A stretch of DNA of 64,000 nt. Source: Synechococcus sp. Tobar12-5m-g (GTDB lineage Bacteria > Cyanobacteriota > Cyanobacteriia > PCC-6307 > Cyanobiaceae). The stretch spans positions 186,001 to 250,000 of the forward strand of contig NZ_JAGQBB010000001.1 of the NCBI RefSeq assembly GCF_024345415.1. The letters run 5' to 3'. This document shows, in pieces, positions 1 to 7,715 of this stretch. The notes under the pieces were generated by a model. It was not told the DNA's origin. It searched no databases and was given only the letters and a program-made list of their open reading frames with translations. The position numbers and the translations under genes are program-made. The first letter of the stretch is position 1; every line of letters starts with the position of its first letter.

Positions 1-462
1 GCGCAGCACGAAGAACTCGGTTTCGATCCCCAGGTTGAAGCGGTAACCCATGGCGGCGGCCTGGGCGCGGACGCGGTTCAAGATGTTGCGGCTGCAGGCC
101 TCGAACGGGGCGCCGTTGAGCTGGAGGTTGCTGGCCAGCCAGGCCACATCCGGCTTCCAGGGCAGCACCGTGGCGCTGGCGGGGTCGGGCACGGCGGCCA
201 CCTCGTCGTCGCTCACCTCCTGGGGGACGCCATCGAGGGCGGCGCCCGTGAACAACTCGGAGCCGCGCAGCATCTGGCCCAGGTGGGCGAGGGGTACGGC
301 CTTGGCCTTGCTGACGCCGTGCAGGTCGACGAAGGAGGCGAGGGCGTAGCGCACACCCTTGGCGGCCAGCTGGGCCTTGAGATCGGTCGCGCCGCTGCTG
401 CCCGTCACTGGAGTGCTGGCCGTTGGGTGGGCGGCCATGGGATCGGAGATGGACAAGCTCAT
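1..462 (-). CDS. glnT: Type III glutamine-synthetase-like ligase (GlnT family), N-terminal part, cut by window edge
   Basis: The 154 visible residues match the N-terminal beta-grasp domain and the start of the catalytic domain of type III glutamate-ammonia ligases. I see [15 protein letters not shown] near residue 40, [12 protein letters not shown] near 88, and the metal-binding start GIETEFF near 147, after which the window ends. The start ATG overlaps the TGA of the hypB-like gene as ATGA, so the two are probably translationally coupled. It is the fourth gene of the guanidine-riboswitch operon. It may assimilate ammonia released from guanidine, or glutamylate a related amine; GlnT-type enzymes include gamma-glutamylmethylamide synthetases. 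A paralogue lies at 40000-41265. Family is well supported; substrate is inference. Confidence 0.88.
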   Translation of the reverse strand, partial: MSLSISDPMAAHPTASTPVTGSSGATDLKAQLAAKGVRYALASFVDLHGVSKAKAVPLAHLGQMLRGSELFTGAALDGVPQEVSDDEVAAVPDPASATVLPWKPDVAWLASNLQLNGAPFEACSRNILNRVRAQAAAMGYRFNLGIETEFFVLR

Positions 463-1223
463 CGGGTCACCAGGGCGGGGAAGGGGATGTCGTTGATGGC
501 TTGCGTCGTTGGTTCAGTGGTTGGTTCAGAGGCTGGTTCGCTGGCGGTGCGCACTGCCGCCACCTGCTCCAGCAGCCACTGGTGCCAGGCGCCAAGGCCC
601 TCACCGCTGCTGGCGGAGAGCAGGAACACCTGGGCCCGGGGATTCACCTGTTGCACGTGCTCCACGAAGCGTTCCACCTGCACGGGAAGGTAAGGGAGCA
701 GATCGATCTTGGTGATCAGCACGCAGTCCGCCTCGCGAAACATCACCGGGTACTTGAGCGGCTTGTCCTCGCCCTCGGTGACGCTGAGCAGGGCCACCTT
801 GAGGTGCTCACCCACCTCGAACTCGGCCGGGCAGACCAGGTTGCCCACGTTTTCCACCCAGAGCAGATCCAGCGAGGCCGGATCGAGGCGCTGCTGGAGC
901 AGCTTGAGGCCACCGCTCACCATCGAGGCATCCAGGTGGCAGGCGCGGCCGGTGGTGATCGGCACCACCGGCACCCCCACCGCCTCCAAGCGCTGGGCGT
1001 CCAGATGGGTGGTCATGTCGCCCTCGAGCACGGCCATCTCCAACTGGGGGGCAAGGGCGGTGATCGTGCGCTCCAGCAGGGAGGTCTTGCCGGCGCCGGG
1101 GCTGCTCATCACGTTCAGGCAGAGCAGGCGCCAGGCATCGAAGTGCTCGCGGTTGTGCTCGGCCCGGTGCTGGTTGGCGGCCAGCAGGTTGATTCCGAGC
1201 GTGTCGCTGAGGGGCATGTGCAT
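459..1223 (-). CDS. hypB: HypB-like nickel-chaperone GTPase (GhaB-type)
   Basis: SIMIBI-class GTPase of the HypB/UreG family, about 254 residues. The P-loop is SSPGAGKTS, followed by [12 protein letters not shown] (switch region), [17 protein letters not shown] (the Walker B/metal-site region typical of HypB) and the guanine-specificity motif TKIDLLPYL. No histidine-rich or CxxCGC N-terminus is seen. The start is the ATG at 1223, five bases after the hypA stop; a second ATG two codons in (1217) is also possible. HypB proteins deliver Ni to hydrogenase, but no hydrogenase gene is in view. Placement beside the guanidine hydrolase fits the GhaA/GhaB chaperones known to activate Synechocystis GdmH. 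The C-terminal tail is rich in Ser/Glu/Pro/Thr and of unknown role. Confidence 0.9.
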   Translation of the reverse strand: MHMPLSDTLGINLLAANQHRAEHNREHFDAWRLLCLNVMSSPGAGKTSLLERTITALAPQLEMAVLEGDMTTHLDAQRLEAVGVPVVPITTGRACHLDASMVSGGLKLLQQRLDPASLDLLWVENVGNLVCPAEFEVGEHLKVALLSVTEGEDKPLKYPVMFREADCVLITKIDLLPYLPVQVERFVEHVQQVNPRAQVFLLSASSGEGLGAWHQWLLEQVAAVRTASEPASEPTTEPTTQAINDIPFPALVTR

Positions 1224-1227
1224 GGGA

Positions 1228-1659
1228 TCAGGGCGCTGAGGACAGGGCTGGGGTAGGGACTGCGATGAGGGCCGCGGCCTGGGGCGCCTCAGGCGAGGTT
1301 GCGTCGTGGAGCTGGTAGTCGATCGAGCGGATCCGCAGCTCACGTCCGGAGACGATCTCCTCCATCGGGTGATCGCAGCAGGGGGAGCGGTAGGCGTTCC
1401 CCTGGTCGGGGTCGTAGATCGCTTCGCAGCGCAGGCAGCGGGCCCGCAGCGGGATCGATTCGATCCGCAGTTCCGACCCCTCCAGCCAGCTGCCCCGCAC
1501 TCCGGTGCCGTAGGTGAACACCAGCGCTTCGGGCTCCACACAAGTGAAGGTGCCCACTTGCAGGTGCACCACTCTCACCTCAGGTTCCTGGGGCCGATGC
1601 TGTCCTTTCCATTCATTGAGGGAGAGCAGCAGGCACCTGGTCATGTCGACTTCATGCAT
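1228..1659 (-). CDS. hypA: HypA-like nickel metallochaperone (GhaA-type)
   Basis: Small protein of 143 residues beginning [12 protein letters not shown]. The MHE start is the conserved Ni-binding N-terminus of HypA/HybF proteins. A zinc site is visible as CLRC near residue 75 and PCCDHP near 94, a variant of the usual two CxxC pairs. It sits between the guanidine hydrolase (3 bp upstream) and the hypB-like GTPase (4 bp downstream), so co-translation is likely. By analogy with Synechocystis Sll1077-1079 it should help load nickel into the hydrolase rather than a hydrogenase. The family call is strong. The client protein is inferred from position. Confidence 0.9.
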   Translation of the reverse strand: MHEVDMTRCLLLSLNEWKGQHRPQEPEVRVVHLQVGTFTCVEPEALVFTYGTGVRGSWLEGSELRIESIPLRARCLRCEAIYDPDQGNAYRSPCCDHPMEEIVSGRELRIRSIDYQLHDATSPEAPQAAALIAVPTPALSSAP

Positions 1660-1662
1660 GGC

Positions 1663-2868
1663 TCACCGCCACTTCTGATCGACGGCCATGTTGCAAGCCT
1701 CATGGAGCCAGGGCGGTTTCGCCTTGCGGGGCAGCTGGCCGCTGACCACCAGATGGGCCATCACATCGCAGATCACCCGGGTCGCCATCAAGGAGGTCAT
1801 GTCGCTGACGTCGTAGGGGGGGGACACCTCCACCACCTCAAGGCCGCAAACCGGCACGTTGCGCACGATCAGCTCCAGCAGCTTGAGGGCTTCGCGGGGC
1901 AGCAGGCCGCCCGGTTCGGGCCAGCCGGTGCCGGGCACGAAGCCGGCGTCGATGCAGTCGATGTCGAAGGAGATGTACACACAATCGGTGCCGTCGGTGG
2001 CCCGCTCGATCGCGAACTTGGCGGCGGCCTCCAGGCCCATGTCGCAGATGTCGGTGACGGTGAGCACGTTGGTGCCCCGCTCCCGGCAGACCTTCACGCC
2101 TTCGCGGGGCACCTGCCAGCCGCCGATGCCCAGTTGGACCAGGTTTTCAGCCGGGGCGTTGGCCATGTTGGTGGCATGGAACCAGGGGCAGGTGTGCATG
2201 CGCTCGTCCAGGTCGATCTCCTGGGTGTCGACGTGGCGATCGAAGTGGATGATCCCCACCTTCTTGTCGCCTAGGTGGCGGCAGACGCCCCGCACGGTGG
2301 GGAAGCCGATCGAGTGGTCGCCCCCCAGCAGGATCGGGAAAGCGCCACTGGCGAACACATGGGCCACCCCCTTGGAAATCTGATCGAAGCTCTTCTCGTT
2401 GTTGGCCGGAATCGTGAAGATATCGCCCACATCGCAGAGCTTGATCGATTCGCGCAGGTCCACCCCCATCTCGTAGTTGTAGGGCGTGTAGAGGGCGGAA
2501 ATACGGCGGATGCCCTGGGGGCCGAAGCGGGTGCCGGGGCGGTAGGTGGTGCCGGAATCGTGGGGAATGCCCACGATCGCCACATCGAACTCGCCGACCC
2601 TGTTGACGTCCTCGATGTAGGGCGCCTTCATGAACGTGTTGATGCCCGCGTAGTGGGGCAGCTCGCCGCGGGAGAAGGTGGAGATGCGGCGGTCGACGAT
2701 GCTCTCGGCCGCTTCAAGGCCGTAGCGCAGGCCCTGTTCCACCTCCTGCTGCCAGCCGGTGAGGGGCAGGCGGGCTTCCTTTTCAAGGGCTTCGGCTCCC
2801 TGCTGGCCGACGCCCTTTCCGGGGGTGGGCTGCTCGAAGGTCCCGGCTGAGCCTAAAATCTCGCTCAT
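1663..2868 (-). CDS. gdmH: Nickel-dependent guanidine hydrolase (agmatinase/arginase fold)
   Basis: Ureohydrolase-superfamily enzyme of 401 residues, longer than classical agmatinases (about 300). Metal-binding motifs are LGGDHSIGFP, HFDRHVDTQE and SFDIDCIDAGFVPGTG. The extended N-terminus and the segment HTCPWFHATN resemble the guanidine hydrolase GdmH group (Synechocystis Sll1077) more than agmatinase. Expected reaction: guanidine plus water to urea plus ammonia, in the cytoplasm. I chose the ATG at 2868 (MSEILGSAG) because it lies just downstream of a guanidine-I riboswitch; an in-frame upstream ATG would lie inside the riboswitch. HypA/HypB-like genes follow at once. Automated annotation may call it agmatinase (speB); the riboswitch and chaperones argue against that. 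Confidence 0.9.
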   Translation of the reverse strand: MSEILGSAGTFEQPTPGKGVGQQGAEALEKEARLPLTGWQQEVEQGLRYGLEAAESIVDRRISTFSRGELPHYAGINTFMKAPYIEDVNRVGEFDVAIVGIPHDSGTTYRPGTRFGPQGIRRISALYTPYNYEMGVDLRESIKLCDVGDIFTIPANNEKSFDQISKGVAHVFASGAFPILLGGDHSIGFPTVRGVCRHLGDKKVGIIHFDRHVDTQEIDLDERMHTCPWFHATNMANAPAENLVQLGIGGWQVPREGVKVCRERGTNVLTVTDICDMGLEAAAKFAIERATDGTDCVYISFDIDCIDAGFVPGTGWPEPGGLLPREALKLLELIVRNVPVCGLEVVEVSPPYDVSDMTSLMATRVICDVMAHLVVSGQLPRKAKPPWLHEACNMAVDQKWR

Positions 2869-2887
2869 GGAGGGGCACGGATGGGGT

Positions 2888-3010
2888 GAAGCGGTCTCCC
2901 GGGCTTTTGTCCCTCCGTGCAACCAGGTGACCCTGGTGAGTTCCTCTCGGACCAGGCGTCCCGAACCTCACCGTGGCGAGATTGGAGACCGGAACCCTAG
3001 GAACTGCTTC
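2888..3010 (-). promoter_or_regulatory. Guanidine-I (ykkC class) riboswitch
   Basis: Read on the minus strand, the leader carries the highly conserved blocks of the guanidine-I aptamer: CTAGGGTTCCG near 3000, GGTCCGAGAG near 2950, and GGAGGGACAAAAGCCCGGG at about 2899-2917. Outer GAAGC (3006-3010) and GCTTC (2888-2892) can pair as the closing stem. It ends 19 bases before the ATG of the guanidine hydrolase gene, so guanidine binding should turn on the whole operon. I see no obvious intrinsic terminator between aptamer and start, so translational control is possible. The call rests on conserved motif order. Confidence 0.93.
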
Positions 3011-3116
3011 CGCTCGATGAGCTTGAAGCTGACACGGGCCGTGGTGTGTAGCACTCGCAACCGAAACAGCGGCTGGTCGGGGGAACAGTGCGCCCGAGGT
3101 GAAGGGCGAGGAAGCG

Positions 3117-3953
3117 ATGGCGACGCGGCTGTTCAAGAGCCTGTGGGGCTGGGGTGGCTCCCTGGAGGCGGCGATCGCGGCGGCTTTGGCCCATGGCTTT
3201 GATGGTCTTGAGCTCAACCTCCACCACCCTTGCCTGGTGGGCCTGGAGGCGATCGTGGTACGTCGGGCTCTGGCGGCAGCGGAGCTGGAGCTGATCGTGG
3301 AGGTGGTGACAGGTGGCGATTACGTGCCGGATCTGGATCGCGGGCCGGCCCAGCACCTCGACGACCTGGGGGGGCAACTGGCGGCCAGCCGGGCGCTGGC
3401 ACCGGTGAAGGTGACCGTGATCGGCGGCAATGACAGCTGGACCTGGGAGGTGGAGCAGGGCTACTGGGCGGGAGCCCTGGAGCGGGTGGAGCGCAGCAGG
3501 CTGGCGGTGAGCTTCGAGACCCACCGCTCCCGCTGCCTGGCGAGCCCCTGGGGCATCGCCCGCACCCTGGAGGCCTTCCCCACCCTGCGGCTCACGGCCG
3601 ATCTGAGCCACTGGTGTGTGGTGGCGGAGCGGCTGATGACGCCGGAGCTGGCGCCGATTCAGGCCATGGCGGACCGCGTCGATCACATCCATGCCCGGGT
3701 GGGCTGGGCCCAGGGGCCCCAGGTGTCCCATCCGCTTGCGCCGGAGCACCGGGAGGCGCTGGAGGCCCATGGGGGCTGCTGGGCGTTGTTCGCCGAGCGG
3801 CACCGCTTGCAGGGAGGAGGAGCGATCACGGTGACACCCGAATTCGGCCCCGATGGCTATCTGCCGACGCTGCCTTTCACCAATCAGCCGGTGGCCGATC
3901 TGAGCGAGATCAACCGGGCCATGGCGGCCTGGGTGCGGCAGCGGCTGGAGTGA
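3117..3953 (+). CDS. Sugar phosphate isomerase/epimerase-like TIM barrel protein
   Basis: Protein of 278 residues starting MATRLFKSLWGWGGS, in the xylose-isomerase-like TIM barrel superfamily. Typical elements are FDGLELNL near residue 27, VSFETHRSR near 128, LRLTADLSHW near 155, VDHIHARVG near 185 and the C-terminal VTPEFGPDGY near 238. Glu, Asp, His and Glu in these strands are likely metal ligands. The ATG at 3117 follows a GAGGAAG-like ribosome site; an in-frame GTG at 3099 is less likely. It is divergent from the guanidine operon, separated by the riboswitch leader. Substrate is unknown. Confidence 0.8.
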   Translation: MATRLFKSLWGWGGSLEAAIAAALAHGFDGLELNLHHPCLVGLEAIVVRRALAAAELELIVEVVTGGDYVPDLDRGPAQHLDDLGGQLAASRALAPVKVTVIGGNDSWTWEVEQGYWAGALERVERSRLAVSFETHRSRCLASPWGIARTLEAFPTLRLTADLSHWCVVAERLMTPELAPIQAMADRVDHIHARVGWAQGPQVSHPLAPEHREALEAHGGCWALFAERHRLQGGGAITVTPEFGPDGYLPTLPFTNQPVADLSEINRAMAAWVRQRLE

Positions 3954-4013
3954 GACGTGGGAACCGGCCAGCCGTTGACCTCGACAACCGAACCGGCGAC
4001 TTGTATCGTTCCA

Positions 4014-4057
4014 AACATGTGGTTCACTGGCCGCGAACCACATGTTCAAATTGAACA
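4014..4057. repeat. Two overlapping palindromes in a gene-free gap
   Basis: A perfect 12-base inverted repeat (AACATGTGGTTC at 4014-4025 and its complement at 4035-4046, 9-base loop) overlaps a second palindrome of 7+1+7 bases at 4043-4057 (TGTTCAA-A-TTGAACA). There is no T-tract, so it does not look like an intrinsic terminator. It could be an operator, an attachment site or a remnant of a small mobile element. The rest of the gap 3954-4200 shows nothing else I can support. Confidence 0.6.
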
Positions 4058-4200
4058 AGAATCAGGTGGATCGGCTGCGCTGGGGTGAAGATCGGGAGAA
4101 TGACGCTTCTCGCTGGGCGACTTAGACGGCTAATGATGGCGGGTCAAGAGTGGTTAGCGGAACCGCCGAAGTAGTTGTTCTACGTACGGGAGACATCGGA

Positions 4201-4590
4201 ATGCGCTCTAGACCCGCGCTCTTCACGACGACCGCGGTCCTTGAGTTCGGGACTGGGGCCGCCCTGTTTTTCGTGCCTGGAACTGTCATCCAATTGCTGC
4301 TCGGTGCCGCAGAGTCCGCAGCGGCAGCGATGCCAGTTGCACGGGCGGTTGGCCTTGGGCTCATAGCGCTCGGGACGGCCGCTTGGCTGAGGCGAGATGA
4401 CGGCGCCCTGGCCCGGTCTGATCTGCTGAGTGGGATGCTCGTTTACAACGTTGCGATCGGCATAACGCTGGCAGTGGCCGGGAAGTTGAGGGGTCAGTCG
4501 GGTGTCATGCTGTGGCCAGTTGTGGCACTGCATGGGGCTATGGCGATCTGGTGCGTGCTGTGCATTCGTGCACGAAATACCCGGGCGTGA
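4201..4590 (+). CDS. Small integral membrane protein, unknown function
   Basis: Protein of 129 residues beginning MRSRPALFTTTAVLEFGTG. Four hydrophobic segments are visible at about residues 8-35, 43-62, 75-95 and 100-122, with a charged RRDDGA loop after the second. The ATG at 4201 follows GGAGACATCGGA, a fair ribosome site; an in-frame GTG start at 4150 would add 17 unlikely residues. I do not recognise a named family. It stands alone with no coupled neighbour, and the surrounding sequence contains a palindrome on the left and a sigma-factor remnant on the right. Confidence 0.6.
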   Translation: MRSRPALFTTTAVLEFGTGAALFFVPGTVIQLLLGAAESAAAAMPVARAVGLGLIALGTAAWLRRDDGALARSDLLSGMLVYNVAIGITLAVAGKLRGQSGVMLWPVVALHGAMAIWCVLCIRARNTRA

Positions 4591-4708
4591 GCACATCGGC
4601 TGGTGGCGACGTCGAACATCCAGATGCAGCGGACGGAATCAGTCACTTATACTCTTCGATGTAAACTCCTACCCCCCGCTGATCTGGAGAGTTGCCAATA
4701 AAATGCCC

Positions 4709-4948
4709 TCAAGTTTCCAGAGGCAATGCCACAACCCGCACGCTGCAGGCGGCGCTGATCTCCTCCCACCGCTCCGGTGTCACTCCCAGGCGCTCTGGCA
4801 GCTCAGCTGGCGGGCAGCCCTGACGCAGCAACTTCTGGCCGCTGACGTAGAGATCCCGCCAGGAGGGCGGCACCTTGATCGCAAAGCCGTGGTCCCCCAG
4901 GTTGTGGGTGATCTCGCCGTTGGCGTGACAAACGCCCGCCGCATCCAT
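4709..4948 (-). pseudogene. Remnant of a group 3-like sigma factor (C-terminal half)
   Basis: About 79 codons from ATG 4948 encode a sequence closely matching the C-terminal half of the short sigma factor at 12095-12583. Shared segments are ANGEITH, DHGFAIKVPPSWRDLY, SGQKLLR and PERLG-T-ERW-EI--ACSV. The N-terminal part of region 2 found in the intact copy is missing and upstream sequence is unrelated. It ends at the same point as its paralogue, after region 3, without region 4. It may be a dead copy, or a short expressed ORF starting MDAAGVCH. Flanking 4591-4708 and 4949-5137 hold no other gene I can support. Confidence 0.7.
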
Positions 4949-5137
4949 CAAAGTGGGACGCCGCCTGGAGTTCCAGCAACTCTTGGTGCACCGGGCGCGA
5001 CAGAAGGGGATGGTTGAACCAGGCGGTAAGCCGGCAGGACTCTGGATCAGCGCCTGTGTCATCGCCTGCAGAGCGCTGCTCTCCCCTGAGGGTGGCTGGC
5101 GCATCATGGGCTTCGTCCAGTAGCACCAGTTCTTGGG

Positions 5138-6226
5138 ATGAGCATGAGCACGGTCCCGCCCGACGACGCCCGGCTCGACGCCCTGCGCAAGGAGTTCGAG
5201 CACGAGGCCAGCTTCAGCCAGGTGTTCGTGGTGCTCACGGTGGGGGCCACCCTGATTGCCACCCTGGGCCTGCTGGCCAACAGTCCTGGGGTGGTGATCG
5301 GCGCCATGGTGGTGGCCCCCTGGATCCTGCCCCTGCAGGCGATGGCCTTCGAGATCCTGCGGGGGCGGTTGCCGATGTTCCTGCGGGCCCTGCGCACCTT
5401 GATGCTGGGGGTGGTGATCTGCGTGCTGCTGGCGATGGGGGTGGCCCATCTGGTGGCCTTACCGAGCTTCGGGAGCGAGGTGATGGCCCGCACCAGCCCC
5501 AACCTGCTGGACCTGGGCGTGGCCCTGGTGGCCGGGGCGGTGGCGATGTACGCCAAGTTGCGCAAGGACGCGATCTCGGCCCTGGCCGGCCTGGCGATCG
5601 CCGTGGCCCTGGTGCCGCCGATGTGCGTGGTGGGAATCCTGCTGGCCTCCTCCCACTGGGCCCAGGCCTATGGGGCGCTGCTGCTGTTCGCCACCAACCT
5701 GCTGGGGATCATGGTGGGGGCGATGGCGGCCCTGGGGGTGCTCGAGCGGGCGTACCGGGGCCGCCTGTTCCACAGCCGGCTCGGCCTCACCAGCGTGGCC
5801 CTCACCGCCCTGCTGGTGATTCCCCTCGGCAGCAGCTTCTTTCGCCTGCTGAACCGATCCCAGCAGGAGACGAAAGCCCAGCAGGTGGAGGCCACCATCG
5901 AGCAGCGGCTGCGCAGCAGCACGATCACGCTCGGCGGCGATCCCGCCATTGATCTGGTGGGAATCTCCATCGACTGGCAGAAGAACCCACCGCTGATCCG
6001 GGCCCGGGTGCGGGTCACCGATCCGGAACTGCCCACGCCCAAGCAAGTGGCTGCTGTGCAGGCGTTCATCAATCAGCAGCAGGCGCCCCTGCGCTTCCGG
6101 TTGGTGCTGCAACGCACCGCCGTGGACCTGATCGGCCCGGACACCGCCCCCAACCCCCCCGAGCTGGAGGTGCTGCCACCCCCGCCGATCCCGCCGTTGC
6201 CGCAGGAGGAAGCCAAGGAGCCATAG
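5138..6226 (+). CDS. DUF389 family membrane protein
   Basis: Protein of 362 residues with a DUF389 (TIGR00341-like) core. After a short charged N-terminus come repeated hydrophobic segments from about residue 28 to 245, including the family-like stretch SPGVVIGAMVVAPWILPLQA near 49 and the KDAISALAGLAIAVALVPP segment near 145. A soluble C-terminal domain (about 250-335) and a proline/glutamate-rich tail follow. Role of the family is poorly known. ATG 5138 is followed by another ATG two codons later; either could serve. It is followed by three more small membrane-protein genes on the same strand. Confidence 0.85.
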   Translation: MSMSTVPPDDARLDALRKEFEHEASFSQVFVVLTVGATLIATLGLLANSPGVVIGAMVVAPWILPLQAMAFEILRGRLPMFLRALRTLMLGVVICVLLAMGVAHLVALPSFGSEVMARTSPNLLDLGVALVAGAVAMYAKLRKDAISALAGLAIAVALVPPMCVVGILLASSHWAQAYGALLLFATNLLGIMVGAMAALGVLERAYRGRLFHSRLGLTSVALTALLVIPLGSSFFRLLNRSQQETKAQQVEATIEQRLRSSTITLGGDPAIDLVGISIDWQKNPPLIRARVRVTDPELPTPKQVAAVQAFINQQQAPLRFRLVLQRTAVDLIGPDTAPNPPELEVLPPPPIPPLPQEEAKEP

Positions 6227-6251
6227 GGGCCCGCCCGACAAAGTGCCGTCC

Positions 6252-7073
6252 ATGCGCCTCGAAACAATGATTGTCGAACAACTGGAGACCGATACGCAAC
6301 GCAGGCCCTGGCTGCGGCGTGTCTGGTTTTTCGGCCGGGTGAGCCTGGTGCTGTTGACCATTTTGGCCGTCAAGGTCCTGGTGCACCGAATGCACTGGGA
6401 GCTGCTGGCCCCGAATCCCCTGTTCCCGGCGCTGGTGGCCTCCGAGGTATTCCTGCTGGGCTTCCTGCTGAATGGGGTGCTGCTGGATTACAAGGAAGGC
6501 GAAAAGATTCCAGGCGAATTGGCCGCTGCTCTGGAGTGCCTCGCCACGGAGGCAAGAAGCGTCAGGGAGCTTCATCCCGAAGCCGAGGTGATGGGGCCCT
6601 TGGCGCTGCTGGCTGGCTTCAGTGAAGATCTCCTGGCCTGGATGAACAATGGCGGTCTGGTCACCACGCTGCTGAACCGCCTCGATGAACTGCAGCATTC
6701 GATCGAGCGGCTGAGCATCTGGAATGCCGCCCCGCTGCAGGCCCGCCTGCTTCTCGAACTGGCCAACATCCGCCGAGTTGTGGTTCGCATCGAGGTGATT
6801 CGTGAAACCACGTTCGTGCCCACTGTTTACTGGATGGCCTACGCCGGAACGGGCTTTCTGACTGGAGGGCTCATTCTTACCGAAATCGAGCCATTCGGAG
6901 AATCCCTTTTCTTCATAGGCGTGATTTCTTTCCTGCTGATCAAGCTGCTGATGCTGATCGCTGATCTCGACAACCCGTTCGCACGAGGTGAAGCGATGGC
7001 CGTGGAGAACGTAACGCTGTTGCCTGTCGCTCTGACCGTCCATAGGCTCAAGCGGTTGGTGGAGGCTGGCTGA
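6252..7073 (+). CDS. Predicted four-TM membrane protein, bestrophin-like/DUF4239-like
   Basis: Protein of about 273 residues. Two hydrophobic segments near residues 25-45 and 55-75 precede a helical soluble middle (about 80-185) rich in Leu, Glu and Arg. Two more membrane segments follow near 195-215 and 220-240, then LIADLDNPFARG near 242. This layout and the DLDNPF motif resemble bestrophin-like DUF4239 proteins, but I am not certain. The ATG at 6252 (MRLETMIV) was preferred over the GTG at 6243. It follows the DUF389 gene by 25 bases and probably shares its transcript. Confidence 0.6.
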   Translation: MRLETMIVEQLETDTQRRPWLRRVWFFGRVSLVLLTILAVKVLVHRMHWELLAPNPLFPALVASEVFLLGFLLNGVLLDYKEGEKIPGELAAALECLATEARSVRELHPEAEVMGPLALLAGFSEDLLAWMNNGGLVTTLLNRLDELQHSIERLSIWNAAPLQARLLLELANIRRVVVRIEVIRETTFVPTVYWMAYAGTGFLTGGLILTEIEPFGESLFFIGVISFLLIKLLMLIADLDNPFARGEAMAVENVTLLPVALTVHRLKRLVEAG

Positions 7074-7180
7074 GTCTGCGAGATGATCGACCAAGACACG
7101 CCTGGATCACTGCGCCAAAAGACAATTCCCGAACTAACAGGAATGACAGCATTCTCAGGGCAAGAGAGGGAGAGCAGGCG

Positions 7181-7306
7181 ATGACAGAAAAAATATCGAA
7201 GTCGAAGACTCTCCTCGCTCGATTGGTGCTTGTGCTGATGGTCGCATTCGTCGTCCTTGGGGTGGCCATGCTCGGACACTCGGTGCCAGTCTTTGAGCGC
7301 ATCTGA
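7181..7306 (+). CDS. Small single-pass membrane protein, 41 residues
   Basis: An ATG at 7181 preceded by AGAGAGGGAGAG opens 41 codons ending TGA at 7306. The product begins with a basic stretch (MTEKISKSKTLLAR) and has one hydrophobic helix of about 20 residues, LVLVLMVAFVVLGVAMLG, then a short polar tail. The strong ribosome site and clean helix make it credible despite its size. It lies downstream of the 6252-7073 gene on the same strand. Confidence 0.5.
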   Translation: MTEKISKSKTLLARLVLVLMVAFVVLGVAMLGHSVPVFERI

Positions 7307-7391
7307 CAAAACCCGCTCGACCGGCCGAGCGGGCCGATGACCTTCCGTTTCGTTCTTCAACCCATCATGGCGTCAATTGCGGCGCTGGTTG

Positions 7392-7715
7392 ATGGCGTCA
7401 AGGACGCCCGGACCGGGCGCAAATCCCTACCTATGGACCCTTCTGAGCGACCCAAGGAAGCGCAGCAGTCGCCTACACGAGAGGCTGATCTCCACAGCGC
7501 GGGTCATCCTCCTCGGCCTGTGCATGGACCTGATCTACCAATTGATCGTGTTCGACACGTTCCATCCCGCCGAAGCGGTGATCATCGCGGGCCTGCTCAC
7601 CTTTGTGCCCTACCTGTTGCTGCGTGGCCCGATCACGCGGGTCGCCCGCTGGTGGCTCGACCGTGGATCTGCAAACGAAATCCGCTTCCGATCATCGAGC
7701 GACCGCAATCGCTAG
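7392..7715 (+). CDS. Small membrane protein, unknown function
   Basis: About 107 residues. A polar N-terminus is followed by two hydrophobic helices at roughly residues 38-58 (VILLGLCMDLIYQLIVF) and 64-82 (EAVIIAGLLTFVPYLLL), then an Arg-rich tail. ATG 7392 is my choice; an in-frame TTG at 7377 would add five residues. The stop overlaps that of the convergent aldehyde dehydrogenase gene by three bases (CTAG). I do not recognise a characterised family. It may belong to the same stress-type membrane cluster as the DUF389 gene. Confidence 0.55.
   Translation: MASRTPGPGANPYLWTLLSDPRKRSSRLHERLISTARVILLGLCMDLIYQLIVFDTFHPAEAVIIAGLLTFVPYLLLRGPITRVARWWLDRGSANEIRFRSSSDRNR

Noticed and set aside
459-1659. 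Hydrogenase maturation locus
   Set aside because: Only HypA- and HypB-like genes are present; there is no hydrogenase or HypC-F, and they sit in a guanidine-riboswitch operon.
1663-2868. Agmatinase (speB) as the name for this gene
   Set aside because: The guanidine riboswitch, Ni-chaperone neighbours, longer N-terminus and HTCPWFHATN segment fit guanidine hydrolase better than agmatinase.
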